Source: Epiperipatus broadwayi
Taxonomy: Eukaryota > Onychophora > Udeonychophora > Euonychophora > Peripatidae
Assembly (NCBI GenBank): GCA_028023455.1
Contig: JAQFVV010012507.1
Location: forward strand, 2,580,401 to 2,644,400
Reading direction: 5' to 3'
DNA: 64,000 bases
Shown here: positions 1 through 12,504 of the stretch, piece after piece
How the letters are laid out: every line of letters begins with the position of its first letter
Numbering within the stretch: the first letter of the stretch is position 1
Translations under genes and position numbers: made by a program
The notes under the pieces: model-generated
What the model was told of the DNA's origin: nothing
What the model saw: only the letters and a program-made list of their open reading frames with translations
Database searches by the model: none

Positions 1-69
1 TCCAAATTTAGAATCATTACTTGTCAAAGTAATGAAAACATGCTTGTTAGATGGCTTAGTCCTCTTTCA

Positions 70-123
70 ATTATCCAGCATTATATATATATATATATAT
101 ATAATGCTGGATAATATACCAAT

Positions 124-165
<42 letters not shown>

Positions 166-171
166 ATTGGT
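70..171. repeat. Two adjacent perfect (TA)n-centred palindromes
   Basis: Positions 70-115 form a 46-bp perfect palindrome with outer arm attatccagcatta and a TA-repeat centre. Positions 118-171 form a second perfect palindrome of 54 bp with outer arm accaataaaatta, also TA-centred. Only two bases separate them. The unique arm sequences differ, so this is not one duplicated unit. Each could extrude as a cruciform or hairpin. Confidence 0.9.
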
Positions 172-2638
172 GGAAAAGGAATTGCTTGATCTACACTACT
201 TATATTAATATAAGTATCTTCAGACCAAATAGATGTTTGACTTCCAGAATCTACCAAGACATCTATTATAATCCTTACAAGTGGGCAATTATACAGGGTA
301 GGTGGCTTAGTTACCTTGTATGGCCTAAATATTCTATATGCAAATCAGTATTCATTAACCATATCACATCATCTCTCATTCATTATTGTAGCTTTAGTGT
401 CTCACATCAAGAAACTTTTGTTTGAGCTCCTAATTAGTTTAATGCATCAGTCTGTATTTTACTTTTACCAGTTATTTTAGGTATTGTTTGTATACCATTG
501 GTGTGCAACTGATTAAGATCATTATTCTTAATTTTTATTCTATGTCAGCTCTTATGAGAGCCATAAGGAGCTAACCTGTAATTATGAATTTTGTTACTGA
601 ATTAGTTTTCTGCTATGCTAGTAAGAAGTCTATTGATTAGAGATGAAAGATGTGTAATATCTTTTTCATGTTCTTCAAATGTATATTTAATTATGTGGTA
701 GATATATATTTGGAGCTTTATAATCTTGAAGATGACTTGTTTTCTGATGGGATGCCTTTGATCTACAAAATGTTCATATGTTTAGAACTTTGATGAATCT
801 ATACAAAGGATTTTAATCCAAGAAAATACTATGATATAGCTGCCAAAAACATGGCATTTCACCATCATTTTCTCTAATTGGAAGAATGATGTCTGATCAC
901 CAAACCATTCAAAAATTTTTTTGTCTAATTTTCTTTTAGTAATGTCATTCATTTTAAAACAGATATGTCTAATATTACTTCTTACAGGATTGTCAAACTG
1001 TCAATGTTTTGGAAAGTATAATTTATCACTTCCTTCTTATATTTTTTTCTGTAAAAGAAATAATGCTATATAAATATTTATTTCCTTTTTTCTAGTCACA
1101 TAATGTCAAATTTTTAATAATATGACATATATTCATAATGTGCTATCCAATTTTAGTATATAAGAAATTGTAGCAGAGTGTAGAATTTAATATTTGTTTT
1201 AATAAACTTAATATACATGGTAGCCATGAACTATGCTATATTTTGTTCCAAGTCTTCTTTGTGTTCAAAAGAAATAACATGTAATAGCTCATCTTTTCTC
1301 AGTAAACATTCACTGGAATAGAACATGTAGTGTGTATTGAAGTGCAAATGTATAGAACTATCAAAATGCATATTCCCACATATATAGCATAAATCTGTCA
1401 TATATATATATATATATAAATGAATTTTAAAACAATAATAGTATACTTGTTAATAATAAATGGAGGGATATTTATTTTATTTTACTGTGGGTTCATTCAC
1501 TTATGCAGCTATTAGAGCAATAAGAATAAAAAAGAAACTAACTCCTATCATATTTTTATCTTTAAAATAAAGAAATATTAAAATAAGCATTGTGCAATAA
1601 TTTTTTTAATAATTTTTTTCTCATATCGAAACAATAGACTCACTTTTTTCAATGAAGTACTATCTCTAATTATATTAATATTAATCAATATTTTGAAATT
1701 TTGTAAATCTTGTACTTTTAGAAAATATTTTATTAATTAAAATATTGTTTATCGAATTCAGAAAGGATTATAAAGGACGAATAAAGTATATGTGCAATAA
1801 TATATACTGAAGATAATTTATTCAGAAAAGAAAATTGTCAGCTTATTATTGAAATTTATGAATTTTAATGTTTTTTTTTTGTTGATTTATTTATATTTTT
1901 ATGTGTTTGTTTACATTTGCTGTATTTTCAATTTATTAGTGTTATATACATGATTCTGTAAACTATAACAATTGACCATTAAATAATATTTTAAAACTTC
2001 ATTGTTTAATTATTTGAATGCTATTGGTTGTCTTTTTCTTCATGTATTCTTTTGTTTCTTTGATTTTTCTCTTTCCATCATTTTATTTCTTTTCTGATAA
2101 TTTCAATAAAATCTGGATCAAATTCCTGTGCATGCTGCATTTTTTTTTTTTTTTTTGAGATTTTAAAATACTGACACAGTTGTAGAATTATTTTTTGCTT
2201 TTTTGTTCATAAATGAATGCTGCATAATTTTTGTTTTAAACTTTATCTTAGTTTCCTCATAGTATATATAGAAGTTTGATTGTTTACATTGAGCATTGTT
2301 TAACATTAGATCAATCTGTCTTGACTACTTTATCTTGTGTATTATTAATTAATGTGTTCAAAGTCATATATCTTAAAGACAGTATTAAATTTCTGCTGCT
2401 TCACTCAAATTTTATTTCTGTTACTCAGTACATTTGACCATAATATTTATGACTTTTATGTATTCTTTTTTATTTAAGATACTATATATATATATATATT
2501 CTAATATTCTCTCTTATAAATGAATTTGTAGTATTATTTTCAGGAGCTTCCGTGTAGTAAATATATAATAGATAAATAGCTGATGTTTCAGTGCAATGAC
2601 AAATACTTTCCTTATAACTTCTTTCTCAAATCATAAAA
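172..2638. other. AT-rich stretch without recognisable gene
   Basis: No convincing exon, RNA gene or element boundary was seen. The stretch has homopolymer A/T runs and short TA tracts (near 1400 and 2485). Short ORFs here look like chance translation. Confidence 0.5.
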
Positions 2639-3291
2639 ATGTGGGTGGTTCCGGCACAACTTTTTTCACTGGCAAACACAATGTTACATAGAACTAAGAG
2701 ACTTTTTGATGACAGCCATTTTTATCATGATCTTCATAATGGATTTGATCACAGGGTCATTGATACGGTTTATGATATAATAAGAAAAAAAGATTTTGAT
2801 ACTTCAGAAATTAAGACAGTTCTGCTATATATAAAGGGAGTAACTGACAAAATTGATAATGTTTTAAAAAATAATAATATTCACACAGTTTATACTATAT
2901 TTTTAAAAAAATAATGAAGTTCTTATGTGTGTCATGGAGTATATGAAATTCCATGTGGAATTTGCTTTCATACATTGGGCAGACCAATCATAGAATAAAT
3001 ACAAGAAATGAAGAACCCAATTTGTCAGTTAGAGAAAAATCCATTTCATCAGCCATTTATTCACACATTAAATTAACTAATGATGATATAAATTTTAATA
3101 AAACACATATTCTGGCAAAGATTGAACAATATGACCAGAGACTGTTAAGGGAAGGTATAGAGACTTTTAAAAGACCTATGAGCATAAGTGAAAAGTGTGA
3201 ATTGAAAAAAATTAACAACATGCGGAAAAAGCAATTGGAAGACTTTTTTTTTAAAAAAAAAAACTTCCAAACCTATAGAATGTCTGAATGA
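2639..3291 (+). pseudogene. Penelope-like element relic, C-terminal part with GIY-YIG endonuclease
   Basis: Two plus-strand ORF pieces in different frames carry the C-terminal half of a Penelope-like retroelement protein. The first (2639-2914) includes HRTKRLFDDSHFYHDL and LLYIKGVTDKI, which resemble the region after the RT thumb in Penelope-like proteins. Around 2940-2990 one frame reads VYEIPCGIC and the next SYIGQTNHRINTR. Together these are the split GIY and YIG halves of the endonuclease domain, so a frameshift lies between them. The rest (SAIYSHI, INFNKTHIL, RLLREGIETF) matches the usual end of this domain. The RT core and 5' end are missing. The family differs from the 21.6-29.4 kb array, which reads IYFGET at the same motif. 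A fossil fragment with no likely function. Confidence 0.75.
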
Positions 3292-3409
3292 GAAGAAAAT
3301 GACAAAGGAAAAAAATAATGATTTGAAATCTCACTACATACATTCTTGTGGTTTGAGAAAGAGGAAGCTTTGAGGAAAGGACTTGTTATTATACTGAAAT
3401 GTCAGCTAT

Positions 3410-3730
3410 TTAGTTATTACATTTTTAGTAAATGGAAATTTCTGGAAATAATAGTATGAATGTAATATATACATAATATATTGAAACAAGCATTTACCAG
3501 ATCAAAAGTAAAAATTTCCAAATTCTTCACTTTATTGAATTTAAAATTACATAAACAATTATTTTGATGCAAAAAAGCTTTCAGGCTTGCATGTTTATGA
3601 ACCTTTGGCACTTGAGATTTCACATTAACACAGATCCTAATATTAAATGGTTTAATAATCATATGTTAATTCACTGTATTGGTGCTGCACTTTGTTTAAT
3701 AAATGTCCTCATCTTTCTCAGAAACTTTCA
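3410..3730 (-). pseudogene. Penelope-like RT-thumb relic related to the tandem array
   Basis: The minus-strand ORF at 3417-3662 reads MIIKPFNIR, then VPKVHKHASLKAFLHQNN and a Leu-Cys-x-Phe. It aligns position by position with the segment just after YVDD in the array elements (MIIKPFEIR, VPNSHKLAGLQAFLHRN). Homology continues upstream to about 3730 through in-frame stops (TNTVN-stop-HMIIKP against CINYSMIIKP). It is much more diverged than the array copies, so this family or a close relative has been in the genome a long time. It faces the plus-strand relic at 2639-3291. Confidence 0.7.
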
Positions 3731-4393
3731 TCTAATTTGATTCTGATATTTTATTTAATTTTTTTAGATATATTATCGGTAACTTTCTTCAATACCTAAT
3801 GAAGATGTCATTGTCACGTCATACTTACACACAACTTTATAATGATTTAATATAAAGAAAAATATATTATTCTTTTTATCTGTCACCCATGAGCCATATC
3901 TTTTTTTTTGTCATTTTATATATGTTGCCTTTGAATGTGGCTATAATATCATTGTATCCATATTAAATCATTATAAAAACTGTGTGTATTTATGGTATAT
4001 AAATGAATATTTACAGTGTGCACTGCAGAATGTTATTGATAATTTGCCTGAAGAATTAAATAAAGATCAGAATTAAATTGGACTAGCGAGTCTGAAAAAG
4101 ATAATGAAATTTGTTATTCACATTTAAAAGTAAAGTGGAAAGACAATGTGTTGAATTATAAAATGATAAAATATATATTAGGAAGTGTGATAATATGAAG
4201 TCAAAAGTATCAGAAATAATATTGTAGTGGCATAAGTATACAAATTTAATTTGAGTGTAGGGAAATTACATCTTTGAACAATTAATTAATAATACATAAG
4301 ACTGTTTACTGTGGGTGAAAAGAAGGTTATTATAAGTGTAATTATTATTGCCATATAAATATTCATACTGTATGAATGTTGATGAATTGTTAC
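3731..4393. other. AT-rich stretch, nothing recognised
   Basis: No exon, RNA gene or element end was found between the Penelope relic and the SINE insertion. Confidence 0.5.
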
Positions 4394-4525
4394 AATATGC
4401 ATGCATCTTGCATTGGTGGTCGAGAGGTCAGCGCGACTGCCTTGCATTTGCAGGCAGTTGCCCGGGTTGCGGGTTCATGTCCCGGCCGATGCTATGACAT
4501 TTAAAAAAAAAATATGCATGCATCT
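4394..4525 (+). mobile_element. Short tRNA-headed SINE with perfect 15-bp target-site duplication
   Basis: The insert 4409-4510 is bounded by the exact direct repeat aatatgcatgcatct (4394-4408 and 4511-4525). The head (4410-4492) folds like a tRNA: acceptor GCATTGG pairs with CCGATGC over 7 bp, and a box-B-like GGTTCATGTCC sits in the T arm (4 of 5 stem pairs). A weaker box-A-like stretch follows the acceptor, and the anticodon-arm region is a strong but unusual hairpin (ctgcc...ggcag). The tail is just TATGACATTT plus about ten A. The whole element is about 100 bp, so it has almost no tRNA-unrelated body. It shares the tail TGACAT-A(n) with the copy at 31537-31631. Presumably pol III transcribed and LINE-mobilised (inference). 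Confidence 0.85.
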
Positions 4526-5760
4526 GATATTTCTTGAGGGTGACATGAATTTTTTTCAAAGTTAGAATGAATGTATTCATTTATGTATGTGTTAAATGAG
4601 GGGTAAGATTCATAATAATATGTTGTGACTGAATTTACTGTTTGACTGTGTGTACATGATGATCTTGATAATATTGACTAAATATTTTTTTTTTAAATGT
4701 GTCTTTCATTCTCCAATAATCAATACAATACAGAAGTTTGCTACTAAAATTAGAAGCTATTAGTAATTATCGACTTTTGGACCTAGACTGCCCTTAGATG
4801 ATGATTTTATATTTGATCACTTATATATTTAATAGGACAGCTAAAGATTTTTTGAAGAATTAAGCACGTACGTATTCTGAGATGTATTTTATTATAACTT
4901 ATATTAAAAAAATATTATTAGCAATTGATAGTATATCAACTTAGTAGTAAAATATCTATCTTAACAAAATTTTAAATACCAAAAATTTAGATTTATACTC
5001 AAATAAATTCTCATTTAGTAAAATGTATTCAAATATAAATTCTTATTTTATTCTAAAAAGTAAAGATTTTTTACATAGATGTATAGAATTGTTTTGAATA
5101 AACCCAAAATATTCATAACTTTTATGAAAGATGTTAATATTAGAATTGGAAAAGAAGTGAAAGTTGAAATGACACTGGATAAATTTGAGTATGGCAATAT
5201 GAAGGAAAAGAAATACAAACCAGTGGTATTTTAAAAAAAGGTATTATATTAAGATTTTTTTGGAATAAAAAATGCTTAAAGAAGATTAATTTGAAAGCAT
5301 TCCCATGAAGTATATATTTATTATTAGATTCTAACATACTTTAGAGAAATAAATTTATTAATAAAAATGGTAATGACCATATTCACATGAATGTAAGTGT
5401 AAGAAAGTATTAAAAGATTTTTAAAATTATTTAAATGTGATTAATAAGAAGATAACAGATATTTAGTTATAAAAATAGATATACATATAGCAGGAACACA
5501 CACACAAAGAAGTAAATAATTACAAATAACTAGCTTACCTTTTAAAAATGATGTGAAAAACAATAATTAATAACGTAAGCAAACATCACTGTAAATTGGT
5601 AAGAAAATTTTTAGAATTGAAAAATTTGATAACTATAGAGTATCTTCTTGGTATTTAAGGGTTTGTTATTTCAATAATAAGGCAAAAAAGGTGGCAAAAT
5701 TGTTAGAAAGAGTAATGACATCTTTAGCACCATGAAGAATTCCATACAACTTTATATAGT
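4526..5760. other. AT-rich stretch, nothing recognised
   Basis: No supported gene or element. Short ORFs on both strands have no recognisable motif. Confidence 0.45.
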
Positions 5761-5876
5761 AATAAAAACATGAAAATAAATTATTTCATTCAATGTAACA
5801 GATTTTATATAATGAAATAATAAAAACAGGAAATAAAGTATTTCATTCAATGCAACATATTTTATGTAAATTAAAT
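5761..5876. repeat. Two-unit tandem duplication, period 58 bp
   Basis: A unit starting aataaaaaca at 5761 recurs at 5819 with several substitutions. Both units contain tatttcattcaatg and a following tttat stretch. A small local tandem duplication with no coding content. Confidence 0.7.
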
Positions 5877-8800
5877 AAGACATGTCTAAATTTATGCCAA
5901 AGGAAGCACACCAATAAATGATTGAATAATTACAGAGATTTTTAATAAAAAATCAGATCAAAAATTGAGAAATTATTAGCATGGTTATAAGTGTATGTCA
6001 ATTACTTTAATTACAAGAAATTATTTTGCTCAACTTACCTTATTGTTTCTTAATTATTATATGACTCCCATGTAAGTAATTATACGATTACTTAATTATT
6101 CATAATTTCGTAGACTTCTTTTTTATTAAGTTAGATAATTATTAGAAAAACAATACATAGTTTGTAAATGAATCATCAAAGAGATATGTATGTTAGGATT
6201 AATGCATTGAGAGTAACATATATAAATATCATCTAAACGGGATAAAATAGAGATGTATTGTCTCACTAGAATTCTTAATATTAACTTACTACTTTTTGTT
6301 TTTGCTATTGATATAACAGGTAACTGGGGAAATCAGTAATGATATTAGTAATTAAATAAATTTGAATAGCAGTTGTTAAAATATTATTTTATTTATCTGT
6401 AAAAAAAATACTTATATTATTTTAAACTGTTTATAGAGAATTTATATTTAATCCAAAGCAAAGGACCAACATGATTTTAAAGATAGTTATATCACAGTAT
6501 GTTATATCCAATTATTAAAACAAATTTATAAAAAAGACTAGGTTACAAAAACTCACTTTGTTTCTGACATCTCTTCGAGCAGAAAATTCAACATATATAT
6601 ATATATATTCAAACATATGAGTTTAATTAAAACTTTGTCCTTTTTTTTTTTTATAAAAAAAAAAAACTTTATTATTTTTAAATTATTCATTTGATTTTTT
6701 CAGGAAATAAATTGCTTTATTTGAAAATCATGAACGTTTTGTCTGTGAAATTCAATAAAAGTGCTTCTCTGTAAATAGTCAATATTTATTTTTTTGTGAA
6801 ATTGAATTTTCTATAACAACTTTTGTTCCAGTATTTAATTAACAATACAAAAAGGAAATGAATGTATTTTATATTTTAAGAAAACACACAATATTGCCGC
6901 CTTCCCTTCCAATTTTATTGCAAATTACTTTAATATTAATTAAAGATAAAAGTAAAATATAGGCTCAGCACTTATAGAAAAGTGTTACGCCGTAGTGAAG
7001 GTTGCACTATGGTAGATAATATATTTTATTTATTCTGCCACATATAGCGCACCTGGTCAACCAGATTATCCTAGTACTTTCATCTTTTATGTAGTATTAG
7101 TTTAACACACATTGGTTGAGTAACAGTAGTAACAACGGTGAGATTATTTTAGATAAAAATGTGTAGGGAACATGTTTTTTTTTTTTTTTTTCAAAATTTA
7201 TCTGGCCTAAACTTGAATATCAAATTATAAACTGACCAAGTAGATGCCCTTATCATTATTTAATAGTTCTGATATTTTTAACATGCATTGCATTATAAAA
7301 TGGAATAGTTTTTTTTAATAATAAACGAAAAATATTTTTTTTATAAAATAAAAAAGTTTCATATGGTTGGTTGACTTTAAGAAAATTGGCAAGATGTGTT
7401 CATTCCATTTTGACATATAAATATTTCATAAGATACATCTCAAATTTATCAAAAGAATATATAATTTTTTTGGTTGTTTATTTTTTTTTTAGAAATTAAA
7501 TTTAAATTGCAGTGGCTTACTTATATATATATATTATTATTAAAAAAATACTTTTTAACTTTTAAATTACTGTCTTTCTTTTTTAAAAGTGAAATTTGCT
7601 CTTATATGCACAAATATTTTTATATACATATACATCTGTTTACATCAAGAGGAATGCTTATTATATGAACCTATTGTGCAGACATTTTATTATGCCTACA
7701 TTTTTACACATTATAATATTATTTTTAAAACAAATTATCATATGTAATTATTATTATTACTTTTTCACATTTATTAGACGATCTAATTTATATTTCAGTT
7801 AGCATGTTAGTTGCTAACAATGATTATTTGTATAGTGTAATTGTATTAATAATCGTTCGTTTTATTTGTGTATTTTAAGAATGTATGCTAATATTTTGGC
7901 ATGCCATTTACATTTAGTATACTTTAATGAGATATTTGTTACAAATATTCAAAAAGTATGTTCTATATATTTTTTCTAAAGAAACATTATCTGACTAGTT
8001 ATCATTTTTTAAAAGACATTAAACTCTCAACTTAGAAACAGAGACTAGAAGTGGTATCTTATATCACTCCTAAAAAGGATTTGTTTTTTATAAATATTTT
8101 AAATTTGATTTTTTAATTGTAACATTATTTACAGTACATATTAAAATGTTTGTATAAAATATTTAAAAGATATAACCATAAAATCACAAAAATGAAGAAA
8201 TAAAATTATTTTTAATTTGAGTCAGTTGATTGTTTTTTATCATTATTGCTATTAGTAACAATAAGTTATATATTTGTCTTAATAAAATAGAGGAAAAATT
8301 GCTATCACTTGCAAATGATGCAGAAAAAAAAATTACAGCTGTTTAGACTACATTTGATATAAGATACTCTTAAATCTGAAATGGGTGTATAAAATTTCTA
8401 ATATGCAAGCTAAATTTAAACTAATTTGATCTTTTCAAAATAGAGGCATACTTAGAAAGATATTGAGATAAACACCTGTTCAATTTAAAAAAAATATGAA
8501 ATTAAAGCATTTGAAAATTGATAGTGGATTGCATACCAGTTATAGACATCGATGATTAACTATAAAAAAAATCTATATTGCAAATACTAATAATAACTAT
8601 GTAAATAGTATGCTTTTTTAATGGTATAATAGATATCAAATTATGACACTTTTATATATCATGCCAATATATTTTTAAAAACCCTTATTTTGAGAAAATT
8701 GGAAAAAAATATTAACTGCTACACTATTTTTAAAACCTTTTAGTTCATTTTATGTATTATCAAATTAATTTGTTTATATATTATTCAGTTATTTAAAAAT

Positions 8801-10561
8801 ATAATTTTTTATGAGATTTTTAGTGAAAATGAACAATGACTTAGATATTAGTCACATTGTAATACAATCTTAGGTGAAAGGAAAAATGATTTAGTTCTAA
8901 ACAAAGTGAAATATAAAAACCTATGTGTATTAGCTAGTTTGTAACCAAGAAATCATAATGATTATTTAAAAGTTTGTTATAATATATAAAATATTTTATT
9001 TTTTATTTTTACATTTCATAGTTAAAATTTAATTGATAATGCATATTTTAAAAAGGCTTCCCATGTTTATTCATCTTTAGTTTTTTCAAATGTTGGATTG
9101 AGTGCTTTTTGAACTAATTTATGATAGATTAACATAATTTTTATAAATGCTTTAATTTTCTGCAACTAAAAATTACCATTATCAATATGAAATTATTAAA
9201 ACTATTTCAAGAATATTTATCCCAACATAGAAATGTAATTAAAATTATCTTAGCTTTATTATTACTATGAATATTTTTGATAATATTATAACAATATCAA
9301 CACACGTGATTCTGAAAGTTATTACAGAATTATATAAATTAGAACAGCTTTCTACTCTGGCATCACCTATTATAAGCTTGAGTAATCAGTGATTACCATA
9401 TGGTTGTGCATTTTAATGCCTATTTATGGTTTTTGCTATACCAGCAAGATATTAAAATTTAAAGGTGGAATAAATACAGTTATATATTGACAACCACTTT
9501 CTATTTTTAATAAAAAAAAACAGTTCAAGTTAGATTCCAGATGCATAACTGCACTGATGCTGCTTTGAATCCCTTAACCCTCCTTGATTAAAATAAAATC
9601 CAGAAAATCATCTAGAAATAGGAATTAAAATGAACTATAAGTAGATAATACAGTAATTACTTAAGTTTACAATAAATAGAACTACAAAAGAAGAGCTGTT
9701 TTTATTTATATAATAATGTAATTTTGTGTCATATTCTTATGATATTTTAATTTTCTTTATACTATTATATACATTCAAATATCAGCCTTTTAAGCTAATT
9801 GTGCATATGCTTTGCGAGTGTTAATAATAAATGAATACTTTCTCACCAATACAAGATATAGTATTTATGCAGGAATGTACGCTATATAAAATAAATGCTT
9901 ATTTATACTATTATAAAAATGTCTATAATTTTGATAAATCATATATTGATTCATGTAGGTGTTATTTTTTAAAATAAGTAGACTGACATGTATTATGATT
10001 AAATTATCTTGTCCATCAACAATAGATATTTGCTATTGATTATCATCACTTTATATCAGGTACATGTCTGCATGTTATTATACTTAAAGATAAAAGCATT
10101 GGTATGATGAAAGATTTAATTAATATCTTTTATATTTTGCTCTGTTCTTTTCTTTAGATTAAAAATTATAATATATGCCTGAAAAGTTTTTATCGCAAAA
10201 AAGTATAAGATATATTGAGTATTATATGTTTGAAAGGTTTCAAAGATAAAACAAATCAAAAAGCAAATTTATTTCACATTATTTTGAAAACGTGCTTCGT
10301 AATATACATTCTAAATAAGTTTAATGTATATAATGTATATAAAAGCTTTGATATTAGGTTAATGGAAGATGTCTTTTACAATATTTTTTTTTTACTGTAA
10401 AATTGAAATAAATTACTTACATTACTAAAAAAAAAAAAAAAAAGCAAATCGTACTACAGATAAAATAAACTAACTGACTTTAATAAAATAATGGACTCAT
10501 TAAGAAGTGACTGTGTAGAATGATTTAATTATAAAATATAAAAAACTGTTAAATATATTAA
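5877..10561. other. Long AT-rich stretch without recognised gene
   Basis: Dominated by A/T homopolymers and short TA tracts. The slightly more balanced patch near 6890-7100 was read on both strands and gave no convincing ORF or splice structure. Confidence 0.45.
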
Positions 10562-10868
10562 TATAGGGTATATGAACACAGACTTTCAGATGACCCATCA
10601 CTCTCCACTCTATCTAACAACACTGATACACTCAAGCACATATATGCTGAAAAGATAAATTGTCTATCTTAATATATATCTGAGCACTTATAGTATATAT
10701 GTGTGGGAGATGATAATCTGGACCAACTGATGATTGCTGGTTTAGCATTAAATACGTATATTGGTGATTATTTATCTTTTCAACATATATGTGCTTGAGT
10801 GTATCAGTGTTATGAGATAGAGTGGAGAGTGATGGGTCATCTGAAAGTCTGTACTCATATACCCTATA
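10562..10868. mobile_element. Fold-back element, family A, short copy (A1)
   Basis: About 300 bp with inverted arms of roughly 100 bp. The left arm begins agggtatatgaacacagac and the right arm ends with its near-complement at 10865. The arms include the cactctccactctatct and cactcaagcacatatatg blocks. The centre carries the family core ggagatgataatctggacca. The flanks are TATA on both sides, consistent with insertion into a TA-rich target. It lacks the inner part present in the longer copies A2 and A4 and looks like an internally deleted, non-autonomous derivative. Confidence 0.8.
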
Positions 10869-10873
10869 TATAT

Positions 10874-10908
10874 AGACACAGGCATATAATAAGCCTGTGT
10901 TTCAATTG

Positions 10909-10992
<84 letters not shown>
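10874..10992. repeat. Hairpin followed by (TA)n array
   Basis: The hairpin acacaggc...gcctgtgt lies at about 10875-10900. It is followed by an uninterrupted TA run of about 84 bp (10909-10992). The ORF reading tyrosine-isoleucine repeats through this run is microsatellite translation. Confidence 0.85.
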
Positions 10993-10997
<5 letters not shown>

Positions 10998-11961
10998 GAA
11001 AAGAATTATGGTAATTTTTTAAATCCAAGAATGATTTAATTTCAGAAAACATTTTTATAAATGAGTAGAAAAATATTGTTTAAAGATATTCCACAATATT
11101 TTAAGACATGATCTTCAATAGGTGGAGGTTATTAAAATGATTGTATCGTAACAGACTTTTCAAAAAGCTATTTTAAATGCATTTTAGCATGATAGCATGC
11201 TTTTGTGAAAAGTAGATTTCATTTATAATATAAAAGACTATTACAGGGGTATAGATTTCAATAAGTGTACATATCTAAATGTAGAATTTTACAGAAAAGT
11301 ACAATAATAAAGCTTGTCGTAGGGTTAGATAAAGATAAAGTAATAGTGGATTTACTAGTAGAAATATGAAGCATTATTTGCCAGGCTTAATCACAGCGAT
11401 AATATTTTTATTTTTGTAATCAGCATGCCATCATTTAACTGAGTAATCCTTACTAATTTGTAATTTTTAGTCTACCCTCAAATTTTTTTAGATGGCTCAT
11501 TTACCAACTACTATATATAGTTAGCTCGGCTGGCCACTACCTAATAATAAAATTCTAAGCCTGTTTATGACCTGGAAATTTTTAAAGCTTATCCATTCAG
11601 ATTCAAATTCCAAGTTATAGCTGCTAGATGGATATGCTATTCTGTAAACTATGAATGTCTTAAGATGTTTCAGTGTTTTTGAAATAGAAGTTCTCTGCAT
11701 AAATTAAAATGAAGCATTGCAGAGTGCCAAATAAATAGGCCTTGCCACCAACATATAATACATGTGAATTTATTTGTGTTTCATATATAAGTCACTTCCT
11801 TTTTACTTTGTTTTGTCATTTGTCTCCTTTTTTTTTTCTTTTGGAGTAGAATATGAAAATTATATAGTAATATTATTCTCTTCTGGCCTTTATGAATATA
11901 TTACTTGCAAGGAAATAAAGTCATATATCATGTGACTTAATTTAATAAGCTTGTATTACAA
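10993..11961. other. AT-rich stretch, nothing recognised
   Basis: No exon or element ends seen before the fold-back at 11962. Confidence 0.45.
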
Positions 11962-12504
11962 ATATTATATAATGAGCATGTCAATAGCTCTTAGCACACA
12001 TTTCAGAATATCCCTATCCTCAGACTGATTTTTAGTATCTGGCTTTCATCAGTGAAGCTCTAGAATATTCAACCATTAGATTTAAAATATTAGGTCAAGT
12101 CCAGTACTTTATCTAATGATTAGATATTAAGTAGAAAATCTGAAATTTTCAGACATCCATATGTCTTCAAATCCAGCTATATAACTTAAATAGTATATGG
12201 CACTTAAATAAGTTCAGATACGCCATATATTAATAGATTTAGCTGTATAAAATTGGCAAATAACAATAATTGCAATAACAATAATTACTATAACTGAATT
12301 TGAATACATGTGGATGTCTCAAAATTTCAGATTTTCTACTTAATAGTTAAGCATTAGATAAAATGCTGGACTTGGCCTGGTATTTTGAATCTAGTGTTTG
12401 AATATCCTAATGTCTCACTGACAAAAGCCAGAGATAGAAAACAGTCTAAGGATAGGGACATTCTGAAAATCTTAAGAGCTATTGGCATGCTCATTATATA
12501 ATAT
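11962..12504. mobile_element. Fold-back element, family F, about 540 bp with arms near 210 bp
   Basis: The left end attatataatgagcatg and right end catgctcattatataat are exact complements. Pairing continues inward through caatagctctta, ccctatcct, tctggctttcatcag, caagtccag and agtagaaaatctgaaattt with scattered mismatches. The interior of about 120 bp is AT-rich and non-coding. It has the structure of a long-TIR MITE or fold-back. No clear target duplication was resolved because the ends lie in AT/TA sequence. Confidence 0.8.

Noticed and set aside
4410-4492. Functional tRNA gene
   Set aside because: Target-site duplication and A tail show a retroposed SINE, and the anticodon arm is abnormal.
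10799-11014. 71-codon ORF with Tyr-Ile repeats
   Set aside because: Reads through the fold-back A1 arm and a TA microsatellite.
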